DNA from: an uncultured Pelagibacteraceae bacterium
GTDB lineage: Bacteria > Pseudomonadota > Alphaproteobacteria > Pelagibacterales > Pelagibacteraceae
DNA: 38,388 nucleotides
Direction of reading: 5' to 3'
NCBI GenBank assembly: GCA_902624075.1
Contig: CACNWC010000009.1
Coordinates: 1 to 38,388 of the forward strand
The notes below the pieces were generated by a model, which did no database searches, was not told the DNA's origin, and saw nothing but the letters and a program-made list of their open reading frames with translations. How positions within the stretch are numbered: the stretch's first letter is position 1; each line of letters starts with the position of its first letter. The position numbers and the translations under genes are program-made. Of this stretch, positions 1 through 7,148 are shown piece after piece.

Positions 1-1
1 T

Positions 2-100
2 AATGAAATAAGTAGTTTAATTGCATATTTCGACGATTTTAATAAAGAATTATCAAAAAAAAATTTGAATTATTTTTTAAATTGTGTAATTAAATCATAA
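2..100 (+). CDS. 3' end of an unidentified upstream gene (partial)
   Basis: An open frame enters from the left edge and runs for 32 codons to a TAA at 98-100, two bases before the rpmF start. The tail is Asn/Lys/Leu-rich with no diagnostic motif. In other alphaproteobacteria a DUF177 protein or a ubiquinol-cytochrome c chaperone gene often precedes rpmF/plsX. Either could end here, but the fragment is too short to decide. Same strand and tight spacing suggest cotranscription with rpmF. Confidence 0.5.
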   Translation, partial: NEISSLIAYFDDFNKELSKKNLNYFLNCVIKS

Positions 101-102
101 TT

Positions 103-285
103 ATGGCTGTACCAAAACGTAAACAAACGCCGTCTAGAACTGGAATGAGAAGGGCTCAAAATATGAAATTTAGCTCAAAAAATGTCATTGAAGATAAAAA
201 ATCTGGTGAATATAGACTATCACATCATTTAGATCCGAAAACTGGAATGTATAAAGGTCGTCAAGTCCTAGACCCTAAAGATTAA
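103..285 (+). CDS. rpmF: 50S ribosomal protein bL32
   Basis: Small basic protein of the large ribosomal subunit. The 60-residue product begins MAVPKRK and continues with the conserved S-R-T-G-M-R-R segment, both typical of bL32, and its length is normal for the alphaproteobacterial form. No zinc cysteine pairs are present, so it is the zinc-free type. It lies 18 bases before plsX; the rpmF-plsX pairing is conserved across many bacteria and links ribosome and phospholipid synthesis in one transcript. Confidence 0.96.
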   Translation: MAVPKRKQTPSRTGMRRAQNMKFSSKNVIEDKKSGEYRLSHHLDPKTGMYKGRQVLDPKD

Positions 286-303
286 TTAATTTAAAATCTA
301 AAA

Positions 304-1305
304 ATGTCAAAATTAATAAAAATTGCAGTAGATGCAATGGGTGGAGATGGTTCTCCAAAAAAAATAATAGATGGTATTGTCCATAATCACAAAAAAAAAC
401 AAGAAAACTTTTACAAAATTTTTGGAAATAAAAAAGATATTATCAAATATCTTGACAACAAAATCGATCAAAATTTTTTTGAAATAATACACACAGAGGA
501 AATTGTAAAAAGTACCGACAGTCCTCTTGAAGCTGCCAAGAGAGGTAAGAATACAAGTATGTGGCTGGCCATAGATAGTGTTAAAAAAAAAGAGACTGAT
601 GTTGTCATTTCTGCGGGAAACACAGGAGCTTTATTAGTTATTTCAAAATTAAATTTAAAAATGATTGAAAATATTGATAAACCAGCTTTGTCTGCTTTAT
701 GGCCAAATAAAAAAGGGATGAGTGTAGTCTTAGATCTTGGAGCCAACATAGAGTGTAGTTCAAAAAATTTGGTAGATTTTTCACTCATGGGAGCTTCATT
801 ATATAAATCTCTTTATCCTAATGAAAATCCAAACGTTGCATTGTTAAATATTGGCTCAGAGGAACTAAAAGGAAATGAAATAATAAAAGAAACTTTTCAA
901 TTATTAAATGAAAAAAAAACAAATAGTTTTAATTTTTCAGGATATATAGAGGGCAATCAACTTATGGATGGTTTTGTCAATGTTATAGTTTCTGATGGTT
1001 TTACTGGAAATGTTGCACTTAAAACTGCTGAAGGAACTGCAAATTTTATTACAAATGAATTAAAAAAAGCTCTTAGCGGTTCAATTATTGGAAAAATATC
1101 GTCATTGCTGAATATTTCAAATCTTAAAAAGTTTAAAAAAAGATTAGACCCAAGATTATATAATGGTGCTATTTTCATAGGTTTAGACTCTCCAGTGGTA
1201 AAAAGTCATGGTGGAACTGATTATATAGGTTTTTCAAACTCATTAGACGTATGTAATAGAGTAATAAAAGGTGACTTGATAAATAAGATAAAAGAAAAAA
1301 TATAA
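304..1305 (+). CDS. plsX: Phosphate acyltransferase PlsX
   Basis: Makes acyl-phosphate from acyl-ACP and phosphate for the first acylation of glycerol-3-phosphate, as a peripheral membrane enzyme. The 333-residue product starts with the family signature AVDAMGGDGSP (about residues 8-18) and carries the S-A-G-N-T-G-A segment near residue 105, the VSDGFTGNVALK region and a C-terminal SHGG motif. Length is normal. The stop is one base before the ihfA start; the fabH gene that usually follows plsX is absent here. Confidence 0.96.
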   Translation: MSKLIKIAVDAMGGDGSPKKIIDGIVHNHKKKQENFYKIFGNKKDIIKYLDNKIDQNFFEIIHTEEIVKSTDSPLEAAKRGKNTSMWLAIDSVKKKETDVVISAGNTGALLVISKLNLKMIENIDKPALSALWPNKKGMSVVLDLGANIECSSKNLVDFSLMGASLYKSLYPNENPNVALLNIGSEELKGNEIIKETFQLLNEKKTNSFNFSGYIEGNQLMDGFVNVIVSDGFTGNVALKTAEGTANFITNELKKALSGSIIGKISSLLNISNLKKFKKRLDPRLYNGAIFIGLDSPVVKSHGGTDYIGFSNSLDVCNRVIKGDLINKIKEKI

Positions 1306-1306
1306 A

Positions 1307-1606
1307 ATGAGAAATAATATTACAAAAAAAGACCTTATTAATTCAGTCTATATGCAAATTGGTTTTTCAAAAAAAATTTCTGAATATCTCATTGATGAAT
1401 TTTTTTCTTTAATCATTTTAAACTTAAAAAAAGAAAAAAAGATTAAAATATCAAAATTTGGTACTTTTTCAATTAGAGAAAAAAAATCAAGAATTGGAAG
1501 AAATCCAAAAACTAAAGAAATGAAAAAAATTTCAAAAAGAAATGTAATTTTGTTTAAAGCATCTAATGAATTTAAAAATTTGATTAATAATTCTAATGAC
1601 CTCTAA
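1307..1606 (+). CDS. ihfA: Integration host factor alpha-type subunit (HU/IHF family)
   Basis: DNA-bending nucleoid protein of the HU/IHF family. The 99-residue product has the family layout: N-terminal helices, a Lys-rich beta strand with GTFS, then the arm signature GRNPKT at 64-69 with the intercalating Pro67. Assignment to the alpha subunit rather than HU or IHF-beta rests mainly on position before a MerR-type gene, as in other alphaproteobacteria. It starts one base after plsX and its 3' end overlaps the next gene by 11 bases. Confidence 0.85.
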   Translation: MRNNITKKDLINSVYMQIGFSKKISEYLIDEFFSLIILNLKKEKKIKISKFGTFSIREKKSRIGRNPKTKEMKKISKRNVILFKASNEFKNLINNSNDL

Positions 1607-1970
1607 AAATTATGATTCATATAAAACTATAGGTGAAGTAGCCAAAATATTAGGTTTAAACACAAAAAAAAAATTGCCAATTCCGACACATACAATACGT
1701 TTTTGGGAAAAAGAATTTAAACAAATAAAACCAAAAATTTTAAATGGTAATAGACGATATTATGATTTAAAAAATATAGAGATATTAAAGAAAGTACATT
1801 TTCTTTTAAAAGACCAAGGCATGACAATTAATGGTGTAAAAAAGATACTTAATAATAAAGAACCATTAAAACTTGACGAAATTTCAAATCACACTATAAA
1901 AGCTTCAAATCTTAAAAATAAATTAATTAAGATTTCAAGCTTAATAAAAGATTTAAAAGGATTAAAATAA
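1596..1970 (+). CDS. MerR-family transcriptional regulator
   Basis: Probable DNA-binding regulator of 124 residues. The first 70 residues are a MerR-type winged helix-turn-helix with T-I-G-E-V-A, the I-R-F-W-E segment and N-R-R-Y-Y, followed by a dimerisation helix. There is no metal- or drug-binding domain, as expected for the short MerR proteins encoded beside ihfA in alphaproteobacteria. The start overlaps the ihfA frame by 11 bases, so translational coupling is likely. Its target genes are unknown. Confidence 0.85.
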   Translation: MTSKNYDSYKTIGEVAKILGLNTKKKLPIPTHTIRFWEKEFKQIKPKILNGNRRYYDLKNIEILKKVHFLLKDQGMTINGVKKILNNKEPLKLDEISNHTIKASNLKNKLIKISSLIKDLKGLK

Positions 1971-1971
1971 T

Positions 1972-2163
1972 ATGGCAAAGAAAACACATGTTAAAGTAAG
2001 ATTAGTGCCTGAGACTAAACCTGATAGCCCTTTTTTTTATTATGTAAAAAAACCAGCTGGAGGAGAAAAAGCTAAAGTAAAATTAAAAGCAAAAAAATAT
2101 AATCCTGCTACAAGAAAACACGAAGTTTTTGTAGAAAAAAAACTTCCTCCACATAGTAAATAA
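1972..2163 (+). CDS. rpmG: 50S ribosomal protein bL33
   Basis: Large-subunit ribosomal protein, 63 residues. It begins MAKK, carries an F-Y-Y near residue 22, and ends with the conserved K-K-Y-N-P-A-T-R-K-H block and a basic tail. It is a few residues longer than the usual 55-residue form, with extra residues in the first loop and at the C terminus. It has no CxxC zinc motifs. The start is one base after the regulator stop, and the stop abuts the stop of the convergent chorismate mutase gene. Confidence 0.92.
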   Translation: MAKKTHVKVRLVPETKPDSPFFYYVKKPAGGEKAKVKLKAKKYNPATRKHEVFVEKKLPPHSK

Positions 2164-2454
2164 TCACTTTTTTTTAAAATTTCTTCTTTCAAAATCAATG
2201 AAAGCAGAGATCATATTTTTCCAGATTTTTTGTGTAATCTTAGGGTCAATATTATTTACTAAAGATTTTTTTCGTATATTCGCTAAAATTGTTTTAATTC
2301 TTTTATTATCAACGATCTGATTTTTTTTTTCTTTAAGAGCTAAAACTTTTTTAACTAAATTTGTTCTTTTTTTAATTATTTTGATGAGTGTATCATCTAG
2401 TTTGTCTAATTTTGATCTTATTTTACTAAGTTCTTTTCTCTTTTGAGGCGACAT
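2164..2454 (-). CDS. Chorismate mutase, AroQ type
   Basis: Predicted to convert chorismate to prephenate on the route to phenylalanine and tyrosine. The 96-residue product is all-helical and follows the AroQ pattern: I-R-x-x-L-D-x-L-D near residues 12-20 (Arg13), R30 in helix 1, a Lys near 41, and the D-x-x-R-x-x-x-I/V segment starting helix 2. It is a stand-alone mutase with no prephenate dehydratase or DAHP synthase domain. Its stop directly abuts that of rpmG on the other strand. Confidence 0.85.
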   Translation of the reverse strand: MSPQKRKELSKIRSKLDKLDDTLIKIIKKRTNLVKKVLALKEKKNQIVDNKRIKTILANIRKKSLVNNIDPKITQKIWKNMISAFIDFERRNFKKK

Positions 2455-2497
2455 TTATATATTTGGATATGTAGATAATTATTATATTTATCCTCTT

Positions 2498-3514
2498 ATG
2501 TATACAGAAAATATAAAGATTAATAATCAATTATCAATTTGGTTAATAACAATGTTTTTAATGATTTCTATTATGATTGTCGTGGGTGGATTAACTAGAC
2601 TTACCGATTCTGGTCTTTCAATTACTGAATGGGAACTCTTTTCAGGAATTTTACCACCATTTAATGAAAATGAATGGATAATTTATTTTAATCTTTATAA
2701 AGAAATACCAGAATTTAAATTACAGAATTATAATATGTCAATTAATGAATTTAAAATAATTTTTTGGTGGGAGTGGATACATAGATTTCTTGGTAGATTG
2801 ATTGGCCTTGGTTTTTTAATACCATTAATTTATTTTTCTTTTAAGATTAATTTCAAAAAATTAATTAATTTTTATCTAATCTTTATTTTGATTTGTTTTC
2901 AAGGATTTATAGGCTGGTATATGGTAAGCAGTGGTTTAATAAATCGAGTTGATGTCAGTCATTTTAGACTTTCTATTCATTTACTTATTGCTTTTTTAAT
3001 TCTTTCATTAATTTTTTGGAATTATCTAAAGATCTCGAGAAAAATACGTATATCAAATAAAATAAATTCATTTTTACCATTATCTTTTTTGATTTTAGTA
3101 TTTATACAAATTTGTATAGGAGCTTTTGTTTCGGGAATGGATGCGGGAAAAATTTATAACTCATGGCCTCTTATGGGTAACACATATTTCCCTAATGATA
3201 ATGATTATTCTAATCTTTTTGAAATTTCTGCTTTTAGTGATCCTTCTTTAGTGCAATTTATACATAGAAATTTAGCTTACTTTATTGGAGTTTATTATTT
3301 ATTTATCTTATATAAAGTTTACAAAAATAGATTAAACCACCTCTATAAATCAATAACTGCAGTAGGTTTATTTATAATCTTACAAATAATTTTAGGAATA
3401 TTAACTATCATTTATGGTGCACAGATTTATATTGCTTCCGTACACCAATTAAGTTCAATTTTTTTAGTTAGTTCTTGTGTCTATTTTCTTTATTCAAATA
3501 CAAGATTTAACTAA
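2498..3514 (+). CDS. ctaA: Heme A synthase (COX15/CtaA)
   Basis: Integral membrane enzyme that oxidises the C8 methyl of heme O to give heme A for aa3-type cytochrome oxidase. The 338-residue protein has about eight hydrophobic segments, the N-terminal G-G-L-T-R-L-T-x-S-G-L-S motif (residues 30-41), and the four expected heme-ligand histidines at about H95, H161, H256 and H316. The length fits the alphaproteobacterial type. It is divergent from chorismate mutase, and its last 8 bases overlap the convergent metY. Confidence 0.95.
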   Translation: MYTENIKINNQLSIWLITMFLMISIMIVVGGLTRLTDSGLSITEWELFSGILPPFNENEWIIYFNLYKEIPEFKLQNYNMSINEFKIIFWWEWIHRFLGRLIGLGFLIPLIYFSFKINFKKLINFYLIFILICFQGFIGWYMVSSGLINRVDVSHFRLSIHLLIAFLILSLIFWNYLKISRKIRISNKINSFLPLSFLILVFIQICIGAFVSGMDAGKIYNSWPLMGNTYFPNDNDYSNLFEISAFSDPSLVQFIHRNLAYFIGVYYLFILYKVYKNRLNHLYKSITAVGLFIILQIILGILTIIYGAQIYIASVHQLSSIFLVSSCVYFLYSNTRFN

Positions 3515-4835
3515 CTGCTTTAAGATTTCCTTTGGAAGATTTTTTCAAAGCTTGATCTAAATCCTCAATAATATCATCTACATGTTCTATACCAATACAA
3601 AGTCTAACGTAACTTTGAGTAACACCTGATGCTGCTAGCTCTTTTTCATTTAATTGACTATGCGTTGTGCTAGCTGGATGAATCGCTAAACTTCTAACAT
3701 CACCAATATTAGCAACATGATAAATCATTTTTAAAGACTCAATAAACTTTTTGCCAGCTTCAATTCCACCTTTAAGCTCAATACCTACCATTGGACCATT
3801 TCCACCTTTAAGATATTTTTTTGCTCTATCAGCGATAGATTTGTCATGTTCAGTTGAATAAATAACTTTAGTTACTTCTTTATGTTTTTTTAGAAAATCA
3901 ACAACATATTCAGCATTTGCACAATGCTGTTTCATTCTAAGGGCAACAGTTTCAAGACCTTGAATAATTGCAAAAGCATTATCGGGTGCAAGAGCAGAAC
4001 CTAAATCTCTCAATAAACAAACTCTTGCTCTAACTGCAAAAGGTACATTAGCTCCAGTTAATTCAGGTACAGCCTTACCCCAAATTACACCTCCATAACT
4101 TGCATCTGGTTCATTAAATAATGGTTGTCTTTTAGGATCTGCTGTCCAATCAAAATTACCACTATCAACAATACTTCCTGCCACAGCAGTGCCATGACCA
4201 CCAATATATTTTGTTAAAGAATGAATTACTACAGCAGCACCATGTTCAATAGGTTTACAAATGACTGGCGCGGCAGTGTTATCCATTATTAGTGGTATAT
4301 TATATTTTTTGCCTATATTTGAAACTTCCTTAATAGGAAAAACTCTTAAATAAGGATTGGGCAAAGTTTCACCATAAAATGCTCTTGTTTTATCATCTAT
4401 TAATTTTTCAAAATTATTTGGATCAGCTGGATCTGCATATCTAATTTCAATACCGAGTTTACTTAATGTATGTGTAAACAAAGATACTGTACCACCATAA
4501 AGATCGGTAGAGCTAACAATGTTATCACCAGATTGTGCAACATTCAAAATCGCAAAAGTAGATGCAGTTTGACCTGAGGAAACTGTTAAACAAGATAGAC
4601 CACCTTCTAAAGCTGCAATTCTTTTTTCTAGAACATCATTAGTTGGATTCATAATTCTTGTGTAAATATTTCCAAATTCTTTTAAGGCAAATAAATTTGC
4701 AGCGTGCTCTGTGCTTTTAAATTGATAAGAAGTTGTTCTATATACTGGAACTGCTACAGCGTTTGTTGTTGGATCACTTCTATAATCGCCTCCGTGGATG
4801 GCTACTGTTTCTGGATTATTTCTTTTTTTTGTCAT
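3507..4835 (-). CDS. metY: O-acetylhomoserine sulfhydrylase (PLP-dependent)
   Basis: Forms homocysteine from O-acetylhomoserine and sulfide in methionine synthesis. The 442-residue product belongs to the Cys/Met metabolism PLP family: Y-R-T-T-S-Y near 32-37, S-S-G-Q-T-A at 86-91, PLP-contacting D185, and the PLP Lys K209 in H-S-L-T-K-Y. The length and the roughly 40-residue insertion before the C-terminal domain fit MetY rather than cystathionine synthase. An AAGGAG ribosome-binding site lies four bases before the ATG. Tandem SAM riboswitches in the leader indicate feedback control by S-adenosylmethionine. Confidence 0.94.
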   Translation of the reverse strand: MTKKRNNPETVAIHGGDYRSDPTTNAVAVPVYRTTSYQFKSTEHAANLFALKEFGNIYTRIMNPTNDVLEKRIAALEGGLSCLTVSSGQTASTFAILNVAQSGDNIVSSTDLYGGTVSLFTHTLSKLGIEIRYADPADPNNFEKLIDDKTRAFYGETLPNPYLRVFPIKEVSNIGKKYNIPLIMDNTAAPVICKPIEHGAAVVIHSLTKYIGGHGTAVAGSIVDSGNFDWTADPKRQPLFNEPDASYGGVIWGKAVPELTGANVPFAVRARVCLLRDLGSALAPDNAFAIIQGLETVALRMKQHCANAEYVVDFLKKHKEVTKVIYSTEHDKSIADRAKKYLKGGNGPMVGIELKGGIEAGKKFIESLKMIYHVANIGDVRSLAIHPASTTHSQLNEKELAASGVTQSYVRLCIGIEHVDDIIEDLDQALKKSSKGNLKAVS

Positions 4836-4839
4836 ATTA

Positions 4840-4897
4840 CTCCTTTTTTAGTACTTTTGCTTTTTGCAAGGCGTACAATATAGTTCAAATACCTACC
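4840..4897 (-). promoter_or_regulatory. SAM-V riboswitch controlling metY translation
   Basis: Read on the minus strand, this leader segment has the SAM-II-like core ATTTGAACTATATTGTAC flanked by a short stem (GTAGG with CCTTGC), then a linker ending in CTAAAAAAGGAG. The last six bases, at 4845-4840, are the metY ribosome-binding site. SAM-V aptamers are known upstream of metY and bhmT in marine alphaproteobacteria and act by hiding that site when SAM is bound. The recognition is by sequence pattern and context; exact 3' boundary and pseudoknot pairing were not modelled. Confidence 0.85.
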
Positions 4898-4912
4898 GAT
4901 TATGTTAGAAAA

Positions 4913-4957
4913 TCCTTTTTAGCATTTAAAGCCAGCAATAAGGTACAAATCGGCTCT
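4913..4957 (-). promoter_or_regulatory. SAM-II riboswitch in the metY leader
   Basis: On the minus strand the segment shows AGCC (4955-4952) pairing with GGCT (4933-4930) around the loop GATTTGTACCTTATTGC. AAATGCTAAAAAGGA follows. The loop CCTT (4943-4940) can pair with AAGG (4917-4914), the H-type pseudoknot that defines SAM-II. It matches the known SAM-II consensus block by block. It lies 15 bases upstream of the SAM-V element, reproducing the tandem arrangement known for Pelagibacter metY. Confidence 0.88.
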
Positions 4958-5001
4958 ATACTTTTATCAAAATTGCAAACAAATTCAATATAATTATCAA
5001 T

Positions 5002-5029
5002 TTGACTTTATACATTTAAATAGTATTAA
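5002..5029 (+). promoter_or_regulatory. Candidate sigma70 promoter for rplM-rpsI
   Basis: TTGACT (5002-5007) is followed after 16 bases by TATTAA (5024-5029). It faces away from the metY leader, so this spacer would hold divergent promoters. Transcription would begin only a few bases before the rplM ATG at 5040, implying an almost leaderless mRNA; no Shine-Dalgarno sequence is seen. Chance matches are common in such AT-rich DNA. Confidence 0.4.
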
Positions 5030-5039
5030 TCCTGGCACA

Positions 5040-5498
5040 ATGTCAAAATTCTTAAAAAAAGACCAAATAACATCATCTTGGTTCGAGATAGATGCAAAAA
5101 ACGCTGTAGTAGGAAGATTAGCAACAATAATATCAAAAATAATTAGAGGGAAAAATAAAACAACTTATACACCCCATATGGATGATGGTGATTTTGTTGT
5201 GGTAAAAAATATTGAGCAAATTAAATTTACTGGGAAAAAATTTCAAAATAAAAAATATTTTAAGCATACTGGTCATCCAGGTGGAATTAAAGAAACAACT
5301 CCAGAAAAACTTCATAAAAAAAAACCTGAGGAAGTACTTAAATTAGCAGTAAAAAGAATGTTGCCAGGTGGAGTATTAGGAAGAAAGCAATTAACAAAAT
5401 TAAAAATTTATTCTGGTGATATTCACCCACATTCATCTCAAAATCCCAAGATTATAGATTTAAATAAATTGAATAATAAAAATGTTGTAAGAAATTAA
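5040..5498 (+). CDS. rplM: 50S ribosomal protein uL13
   Basis: Large-subunit assembly protein, 152 residues. W-F-E-I-D-A-K-x-x-V-V-G-R-L-A-T near residues 14-29 and the V-K-R-M-L-P-G-G-V-L-G-R-K segment are characteristic. Length is normal for alphaproteobacteria. One base separates it from rpsI, with which it forms the universally conserved pair. It is divergent from metY across a 200-base spacer. Confidence 0.97.
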   Translation: MSKFLKKDQITSSWFEIDAKNAVVGRLATIISKIIRGKNKTTYTPHMDDGDFVVVKNIEQIKFTGKKFQNKKYFKHTGHPGGIKETTPEKLHKKKPEEVLKLAVKRMLPGGVLGRKQLTKLKIYSGDIHPHSSQNPKIIDLNKLNNKNVVRN

Positions 5499-5499
5499 T

Positions 5500-5937
5500 A
5501 TGGAAAATACTCAATCAGATATTAAAAAGACTAAACCTAAACTTGATTTCAAAGATAGCAAATATGCTACTGGTAGAAGAAAAACTTCTATAGCCAAAGT
5601 TTGGTTAAAAAAGGGATCAGGAAAAATTTATGTTAACGGCAAATTATTTAACGAATATTTTGCTAACGATAATCACAAAATGCAAATAACAAGACCATTT
5701 GAAACAATTAATCAACCGACAGAATATGACGTAAGATGTACTGTTAAAGGGGGAGGCCACACAGGACAAGCTGGTGCTATGGTTCACGGGATATCTAAAG
5801 CTTTAGTAATGTTTGATGAAAATTTAAAATCTTTGCTCAAAACTGAGAAATTAACCACGAGAGACTCCAGGGCAGTTGAAAGAAAAAAACCTGGTAGAAG
5901 AAAAGCCAGAAGAAGCTTTCAATTCTCTAAAAGATAA
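5500..5937 (+). CDS. rpsI: 30S ribosomal protein uS9
   Basis: Small-subunit protein whose C-terminal tail reaches the P-site tRNA. The 145-residue product has A-T-G-R-R-K-T-S-I-A-K-V near 23-34, G-G-G-H-T-G-Q-A-G-A, and the tail R-D-S-R-x-V-E-R-K-K-P-G ending in S-K-R, all diagnostic of uS9. The first 20 residues are a polar extension common in alphaproteobacteria. It follows rplM by one base. Confidence 0.97.
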   Translation: MENTQSDIKKTKPKLDFKDSKYATGRRKTSIAKVWLKKGSGKIYVNGKLFNEYFANDNHKMQITRPFETINQPTEYDVRCTVKGGGHTGQAGAMVHGISKALVMFDENLKSLLKTEKLTTRDSRAVERKKPGRRKARRSFQFSKR

Positions 5938-5970
5938 TTTTCTTTTAATTATTAACTGCTATAATATTAA

Positions 5971-6993
5971 ATGCGCAAGCTAGAAGTCTTAATTGCTGGA
6001 TCAACTGGATATATCGGTGTTCAATTAATAAAATTATTAATTAAACATAAAAATATAAATATAAAATATTTATGTGGAAACACATCAGTTGGAAAAAATA
6101 TTTCATATTATGATAATTCATTAACTAAGAAAAAATTACCAAAAATAATTAAGTATGATAAAAAATATTTAAAAGATGTTGATGTAGTTTTTACAGCTTT
6201 ACCTAATGGAGAAGCTCAAGAAATTTCAAAAAATTTAAAAAACAAAAATATTCTTATTGATTTAGCTGCTGATTTTAGATTAAGCAAAAGCTCAGATTAT
6301 TTAAAATGGTATAAGCAAAAACACAAAGCTGTAAATATGATTAAAAAAAGTATTTATGCTTTACCTGAAATCACTGGTAAAAAAATAAAAAAATTTAGTA
6401 TAATTGGATGTCCTGGTTGCTATCCAACATCTATCTTATTACCATTAGTTCCATTAATTAAAAACAAAGCAATTAAAATTGACAATATAATCATAGACTC
6501 TAAATCTGGTTATTCAGGTGCTGGTAGAACCATTCATAAGAAATACAGAAAAAAGAATTTATATGAGTCACTAAGTGCTTACGGTGTTGGTTTTCATAGA
6601 CATAATTCTGAAATTGAACAAGAGCTTAAAAAATATGCTAAATCTAAAATATTTTTTACTTTCACTCCACATTTGACACCTATGTTTAGAGGTATACTAA
6701 GTACGATTTATTTAGATATGAAATTAGGTTTCTCTATAAAAAAAGTTCAAAATATATTAACAAAGTATCATAAAGGAAATGAATTTGTTAAAATCCAAAA
6801 AATTAATTCTTTTATAAGTACGAATGATATTATTAATAGTAATTATTGTTATATTTCTGTTTGTAAAACTAAATATAAAAATAAAATTATAATATTATCA
6901 GCAATTGACAACCTAATAAAAGGTGGAGCAGGTCAAGCGATTCAAAACATGAATATAAAATACGGTTTTAAATATAATGAAGGCCTTAAATGA
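5971..6993 (+). CDS. argC: N-acetyl-gamma-glutamyl-phosphate reductase
   Basis: NADPH-dependent reduction of N-acetylglutamyl phosphate in arginine synthesis. The 340-residue product has the Rossmann start G-S-T-G-Y-I-G (10-16), the L-I-D-L-A-A-D-F-R segment and the active-site P-G-C-Y-P-T with Cys150, plus the S-G-Y-S-G-A-G-R loop. This is the longer type-1 ArgC. A TATAAT at 5960-5965 immediately precedes the gene, so a short-leader promoter is possible, though no -35 is clear. It follows rpsI as in many alphaproteobacteria, and its stop overlaps the start of the next small gene. Confidence 0.95.
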   Translation: MRKLEVLIAGSTGYIGVQLIKLLIKHKNINIKYLCGNTSVGKNISYYDNSLTKKKLPKIIKYDKKYLKDVDVVFTALPNGEAQEISKNLKNKNILIDLAADFRLSKSSDYLKWYKQKHKAVNMIKKSIYALPEITGKKIKKFSIIGCPGCYPTSILLPLVPLIKNKAIKIDNIIIDSKSGYSGAGRTIHKKYRKKNLYESLSAYGVGFHRHNSEIEQELKKYAKSKIFFTFTPHLTPMFRGILSTIYLDMKLGFSIKKVQNILTKYHKGNEFVKIQKINSFISTNDIINSNYCYISVCKTKYKNKIIILSAIDNLIKGGAGQAIQNMNIKYGFKYNEGLK

Positions 6994-7148
6994 AAAAAAT
7001 TATTTTAATTTTATTTTTACTGTCATCATGTACACCAATTGAAAAAGTGGATAGTTTTAATTTTTCAGATAATATGACTTTTGATGAGTTTAAATTTAAA
7101 TTAGAAAATTATGCAGAAAATAATCCATACCCTAATATAGATGATTGA
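6990..7148 (+). CDS. Small predicted lipoprotein (52 residues)
   Basis: A short frame beginning at an ATG that overlaps the argC stop (ATGA). The first 14 residues are a hydrophobic signal starting M-K-K followed by a lipobox L-S-S-C, with the lipidated Cys at 14. The mature part would be only about 39 residues, acidic, with no known domain. Its stop overlaps the annotated hom start at 7141. The 4-base overlap with argC, the clean lipobox and the absence of any other explanation for this gap support a real gene of unknown function. Confidence 0.7.
   Translation: MKKIILILFLLSSCTPIEKVDSFNFSDNMTFDEFKFKLENYAENNPYPNIDD

Noticed and set aside
4955-4988. TTGTTT-16-TATAGA upstream of metY as its promoter
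   Set aside because: Transcription would start inside the SAM-II aptamer and destroy it, so the true promoter must lie further upstream.
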